DNA from: Vicia villosa
Taxonomy: Eukaryota; Streptophyta; Magnoliopsida; Fabales; Fabaceae
Direction: 5' to 3'
NCBI RefSeq assembly: GCF_029867415.1
Contig: NC_081183.1
Coordinates: 13,512,404 to 13,576,403 of the forward strand
DNA: 64,000 bases
In this document: positions 60,541 through 64,000 of the stretch, piece by piece
Layout of the letters: each line of letters starts with the position of its first letter
How positions within the stretch are numbered: the first letter of the stretch is position 1
The notes under the pieces: model-generated
Told to the model about the DNA's origin: nothing
Databases searched by the model: none
The model's input: the letters and a program-made list of their open reading frames with translations, nothing else
Translations under genes and position numbers: made by a program

Positions 60541-60826
60541 AAACTCCCATACACCGCAACTTTTGTAACTTTACACATATTGTAAAATAGAATATTAATG
60601 TATTTAAACAATATATAAATAAACACATTCTAGGTTAAATAATTTTTTAATAAATTTTTTAAGAAATTTTTTAAGAAAAAGAAAATATTATTAAATAAAA
60701 AACTCAAGCTCATAATAAAAACTGTTTTTTAAAATAAATATGTAAAATAAAATCATTTGACCTAATAATTAAGAAAAAAGTTATATTTTTTTTCTTTCTT
60801 TCTCTGCTCTTCACTCCTTCATTCCA

Positions 60827-60847
60827 ATGGCCGCTGCTACTACCTAG
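60827..60847 (+). promoter_or_regulatory. Six-codon upstream ORF before the second GalT-like gene
   Basis: ATGGCCGCTGCTACTACCTAG begins in a good plant start context (CCAATGGCC), 134 bases upstream of the proposed start at 60961. If transcribed it could reduce translation of the main frame. It may equally be a remnant of the original start. Confidence 0.3.
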
Positions 60848-60960
60848 GGCTTACAATACCAAAACCACTTCCAAAGTCAACAAATCAACCAATTCAGTAC
60901 GAAACACCATCACTCCATCACTCAACTCAAACTCACGAAACACCTTTCGTACCATTCACC

Positions 60961-61611
60961 ATGAGAACGAAAACCGTTGGCGGAAAAAAGCGTTGCCTCA
61001 CACTCTCCGCAACTTCTCCATTCTCCTCCATTACTCCAGTACTCTTTCTCAACCCTAACCCTAACCCTAACCCTAATCATAACTCTAAACGACACGTCGT
61101 TTTTTACTAACCCTAATTTTCATTTCTCTTTTTTGTTTTTGTTTTTCAGGATAGCGATGATGAAGATCCAAATCCACATCTCCGAAAAGACGTAATCCAG
61201 AACCGTTGGGTAATCTTCTCGCAAGACAGAACGAAGAAGCCTTGCGAATTCAAGGGAAAATCGACGTTCAACACAAACCCTAGCAGAAACAAGCCGTGTA
61301 TTTTTTGCATTGGTTATGAGGATGAATGCACGCCTGAGATCTTCCGTGTTCCGTTCGACGAACTCAATTGGAAGATTCGTGTCGTGGAGCATCCTTATCC
61401 GGCTCTTTCGAGGTATGTTCCGGAGCTTCATAATGTTCCGGTGGAGGATACGGTTTTGGATGGGTTTGGGATTCATGATGTTGTTATTGAGAGTCCCATT
61501 CATTCTGATCAGTTGTTGGAGTTGTCGCCGAGGGAGATTGGAGAGGTTTTTGTCGCGTTTATTAATAGGATTCATGAATTGCTTCACCTTGGGTCTATCA
61601 AATACATTCAG
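60961..61611 (+). CDS. Second ADP-glucose phosphorylase / GalT-like gene, first two exons only (continues past window)
   Basis: Proposed exons are 60961-61038 (26 codons from ATG) and 61150-61611 (154 codons), with GT-AG borders and phase 0 at both ends. Exon 2 is clearly homologous to exon 1 of the upstream gene: LRKDVIQNRWVIFSQDRTKK, the zinc pair CIFC, a second ExC (DEC), VLDGFGIHDVVIESPIHSDQ with the zinc His, and the same splice point after KYIQ. The HSHSQ exon is not found in the remaining 2.4 kb, so intron 2 is long or the gene is truncated. The first exon is uncertain: a frame beginning TTGGCGGAAAAAAGC at 60977 also looks protein-like but lacks ATG. It forms a tandem paralogue pair with 56447-58683 on the same strand. 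Confidence 0.75.
61051..61077. repeat. Short CCCTAA repeat in intron 1 of the second GalT-like gene
   Basis: Four CCCTAA units in a row resemble telo-box clusters found near 5' ends of plant genes. The legume telomere unit is CCCTAAA, so this is not a telomere tract. Confidence 0.7.
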
Positions 61612-64000
61612 GTTTGTTTTTATGGATTTTTGTTTTTTTTTTTTAAATTTAATTGAAGTTTTTACATTTTAAGGTTAAGAATAGTTGTTTTATGATAGAA
61701 GTGATTGAAAGTAGCTTTATATGTTGGGGTCGTGACACGATTTCCCGAGGGTGTTATGCATTTGATAGATAAACCCTTATTATGTTGGTTTAGGATAAGC
61801 ATGATAGATATGCAAGTGGGAAAATTGTGTGGAGGGATACATCTTAGGGACAAAGTCTATCTGCTAATATTGTTTTAGCCACCTCAAACAAGGTTGGCTC
61901 TTGAAGGAGGATATGCATGTGAGTTTTGTGAGGAAATGTATATGATATGTAATGTGTTGTTTGATGATTTTGCATTTTCAAAGGATAATGTCATGTTAAT
62001 ATTTGTTTGTTTTGAATTTTAATAGTATGTTTAGTGAAAAAAAAGAGGGATCTTTAAGGTTATTATGGCTTAAAAGTAGTTATTGTAATGTGAGAGTAGT
62101 GAGATTTGCTGCACATGCGGTCCTTTCTACCCGACTAGATGATTGTGATGATACCCCCTTAATACCAAAAGGTAATAATGTGAGAGTGGTGAGAATGTGA
62201 TTTTTTTTTTTTTCTAGTTGGTGATATTAGTTTTTATGCACCCGACACACGGTGTAGTTGGCTTAGTGGAACCGTGCTAGGTTTGTAAGTGGGAAGAATG
62301 TGTGCTGTTTGGTAGAAGGATATATATGGGAAGAATGCATCTGATGCGTAATGTCTGTGTAATCACTTTGCATTTTGAAGGCTAATGTGATAAAAGTGAA
62401 GTTTTATTAGAGAATAGGTAATGTGGGAGTTTTTTTTTCTACCTAGTTGGGGACATTAGTCCCCGTTCACTTGGTATGTAATGGGTTTTTTTTTTCTTCC
62501 TAGTAGCTGGAATGTGTACCCTTTTTGCTGCCTTGAATTGGATTAACTTTGGTATGGAGATATATGTGGATATAGCTACAAATAATGCACATGGTGGTAA
62601 TGTCTGTGCGGTCATTTTGCGTTTCAAAGGTTAATATTATGAAGTAATAGGTGATGTGAGAGAGAGTAGTGATTTTTTTTTTCTAGTTGGTGACGAGTCC
62701 TATGCACTCTGCAATGAGGTTGGTTTAATGGAGCCATGCTACTGCAAGTAGGAAGACTGTGTAAAGATGTATTACTTATTGGGAGGGAGGTATTTAGTTT
62801 GATTCATTGTGAACAATAAATCCTTTAGGGTGATGACAATCCTTGTTGCTCTACCCATCTTGAACAAGATTAACTTTTGTAAGAGGATAAACATGGATAT
62901 AAGTGGTAAGAATGCACCTGATGTGTAGTGTTTGTGTTATCATTTTGCATTTAGAAGGTTAATGTAATAATCTTGAAGTAAGCCTTCAGTATAAGTGTGT
63001 TTATGTATATATATTGATCACTGAAAGAAGAAATGATCCTGGTAGTTCTTAGAATAGGTTATTTGTAGTCCCATTTGCCTTTTAGACTTATTTAAATTCC
63101 TGGTATGAGATTAAAATTCACATTTAACTCTTGCTGATTTGTGATTGAAATAATAAATTATGTAGTTTAATTATCCTGTTAAGCTTTAAAGCTAATGGAT
63201 TGCGTAGTTTCACTCATTATTGCAAATAGTGGTGCTATAGCTCAACGAATTTTGATGAATCCGGTAAAAAAACTGCGACGCTATCCTAGTTTCGATTTTA
63301 GTATATAATAGTGGCAGCTATTCCAGTTTTTGCTAGCTGAAGTAGTGGCAATAGTGGGAAAAAAAATTCGGGTTTTTCTCCGAAGAATCTTATTGAGTGC
63401 CAAATTGAACCTATTCTTAAATTGGAGAAATGAAGAGTCAATGAATATTACTTATATATTCCCTGTAATACGTAAACCTCTCAATATGTGAGCTACACTC
63501 TGCCGCCATTCCTTTTTTTATTTGTATGCAGGGTGCCTTTTTATGTATATATAGTTGACTTATTTCAACTGCTATGTAGCTTCTGCTATTTGCCCGCAAC
63601 ACTATCTGCTGCCTCACATAGCAAAATTTTGGCGTTCTTCTATTTTCCCCAGTTCGCTAGTGATAACAATGATTTCACTCTTTACTCCTTGTTATTCTTT
63701 GGGCCCTTGTTCTACATGTTATTTTTCTTCAAAGGTTATGTGAGCTTGAATTTTTTTGGTTGCTTAATGGGTTGTGTTTGGATAGTGTATGACACTTTCA
63801 ATATTAAAGTAGGAAGTCACTGTCTTCTTCCTTGTCCTGTTTTATCAGTTTTTAAATCTTATATATATATAGGCATATTATAATTGTTATTTTACTTTGG
63901 GTAAGGAGAACAACCGAGTAATTAAGCAGGGTTGATTGCATGCTCGACATAACTGACTATAGATCTATTTACTTTTCCAGTTTAAATTATTATTTTCTAC
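61612..64000. other. Intron of the second GalT-like gene with diverged tandem units; nothing else recognised
   Basis: TTTGCATTTTxAAAGGxTAATGT-like segments recur at about 61,970, 62,365, 62,615 and 62,945. They accompany CTAGTTGGTGA(C/T) and GAAGAATGCA motifs, giving roughly 250-400-bp diverged units from 61,880 to 62,960. T-runs of 8-12 lie in the units. From 63,225 to 63,350 a GTGGTGCTATAGC / GCGACGCTATCC block suggests another decayed repeat. The plus frame at 63488-63883 is hydrophobic low-complexity without a known domain. Confidence 0.5.

Noticed and set aside
61051..61077. Interstitial telomere
   Set aside because: There are only four CCCTAA units, and the legume telomere unit is CCCTAAA. 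It is a short telo-box-like cluster.
63488..63883. 131-codon hydrophobic ORF as a membrane protein
   Set aside because: The residue make-up reflects T-rich intron sequence. There is no known domain, promoter or splice context.

Overview
The window is nuclear DNA from a legume, most likely a large-genome galegoid species (tribe Fabeae, such as pea or vetch, or a close relative). The evidence is Ogre-type Ty3/gypsy elements with LTRs over 4 kb and the Arg-tRNA-type primer site TGGCGACTCTGCTGGGGA, SIRE/Maximus-type copia elements, and plant gene structures with GT-AG introns. No bacterial, organellar or CRISPR-like features are present. Species identity is inference.

Left half (1-33,124) is a stack of nested retrotransposons, all on the minus strand. 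A Ty1/copia element (30,934-33,124, 5' part only) was split in its integrase by an outer Ogre-like element (6,422-30,933). That element was later hit by a second Ogre-like element (7,278-23,540, complete, LTRs of 4,481 bp, TSD TTGTC) and by a SIRE-like copia element (1-6,421), whose 3' end and the far ends of the outer elements lie left of the window. Both Ogre-like elements lack recognisable pol. The inner one still encodes a shortened Gag-like protein with two CHHC zinc modules. The SIRE-like element keeps gag, protease and integrase but lacks reverse transcriptase/RNase H. It carries instead a promoter-like stretch and a long intact envelope-like / plant-transposon-protein ORF.

Middle (33,125-50,900) holds mostly smaller or decayed elements. 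These are a gypsy integrase scrap, a hAT-type element with GGATGGAT subterminal repeats (33,458-34,865), and a second hAT-type element (35,589-36,514) that itself contains a palindromic MITE. There is also a complete copia element with identical 230-bp LTRs but a broken pol (38,362-42,271), and a copia element with a decayed gag split by a 1.9-kb gypsy solo LTR (42,752-46,027). A minus-strand LTR with primer site (47,042-48,388) and a gypsy-like LTR region follow.

Right end (50,930-64,000) is the gene-bearing part. It has a complete 8-exon NAD glutamate dehydrogenase gene (411 aa, mitochondrial), a complete 3-exon ADP-glucose phosphorylase / GalT-like gene (338 aa), and the first exons of a tandem paralogue of the latter that runs off the window. 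Between them lie a decayed Tat-lineage gypsy pol split by a third hAT-type MITE, a SINE with a 16-bp TSD, and LTR scraps. The two enzyme types share no obvious pathway and look like ordinary gene-island neighbours.

All coordinates were read by eye. Family names come from motif recognition, not database searches.
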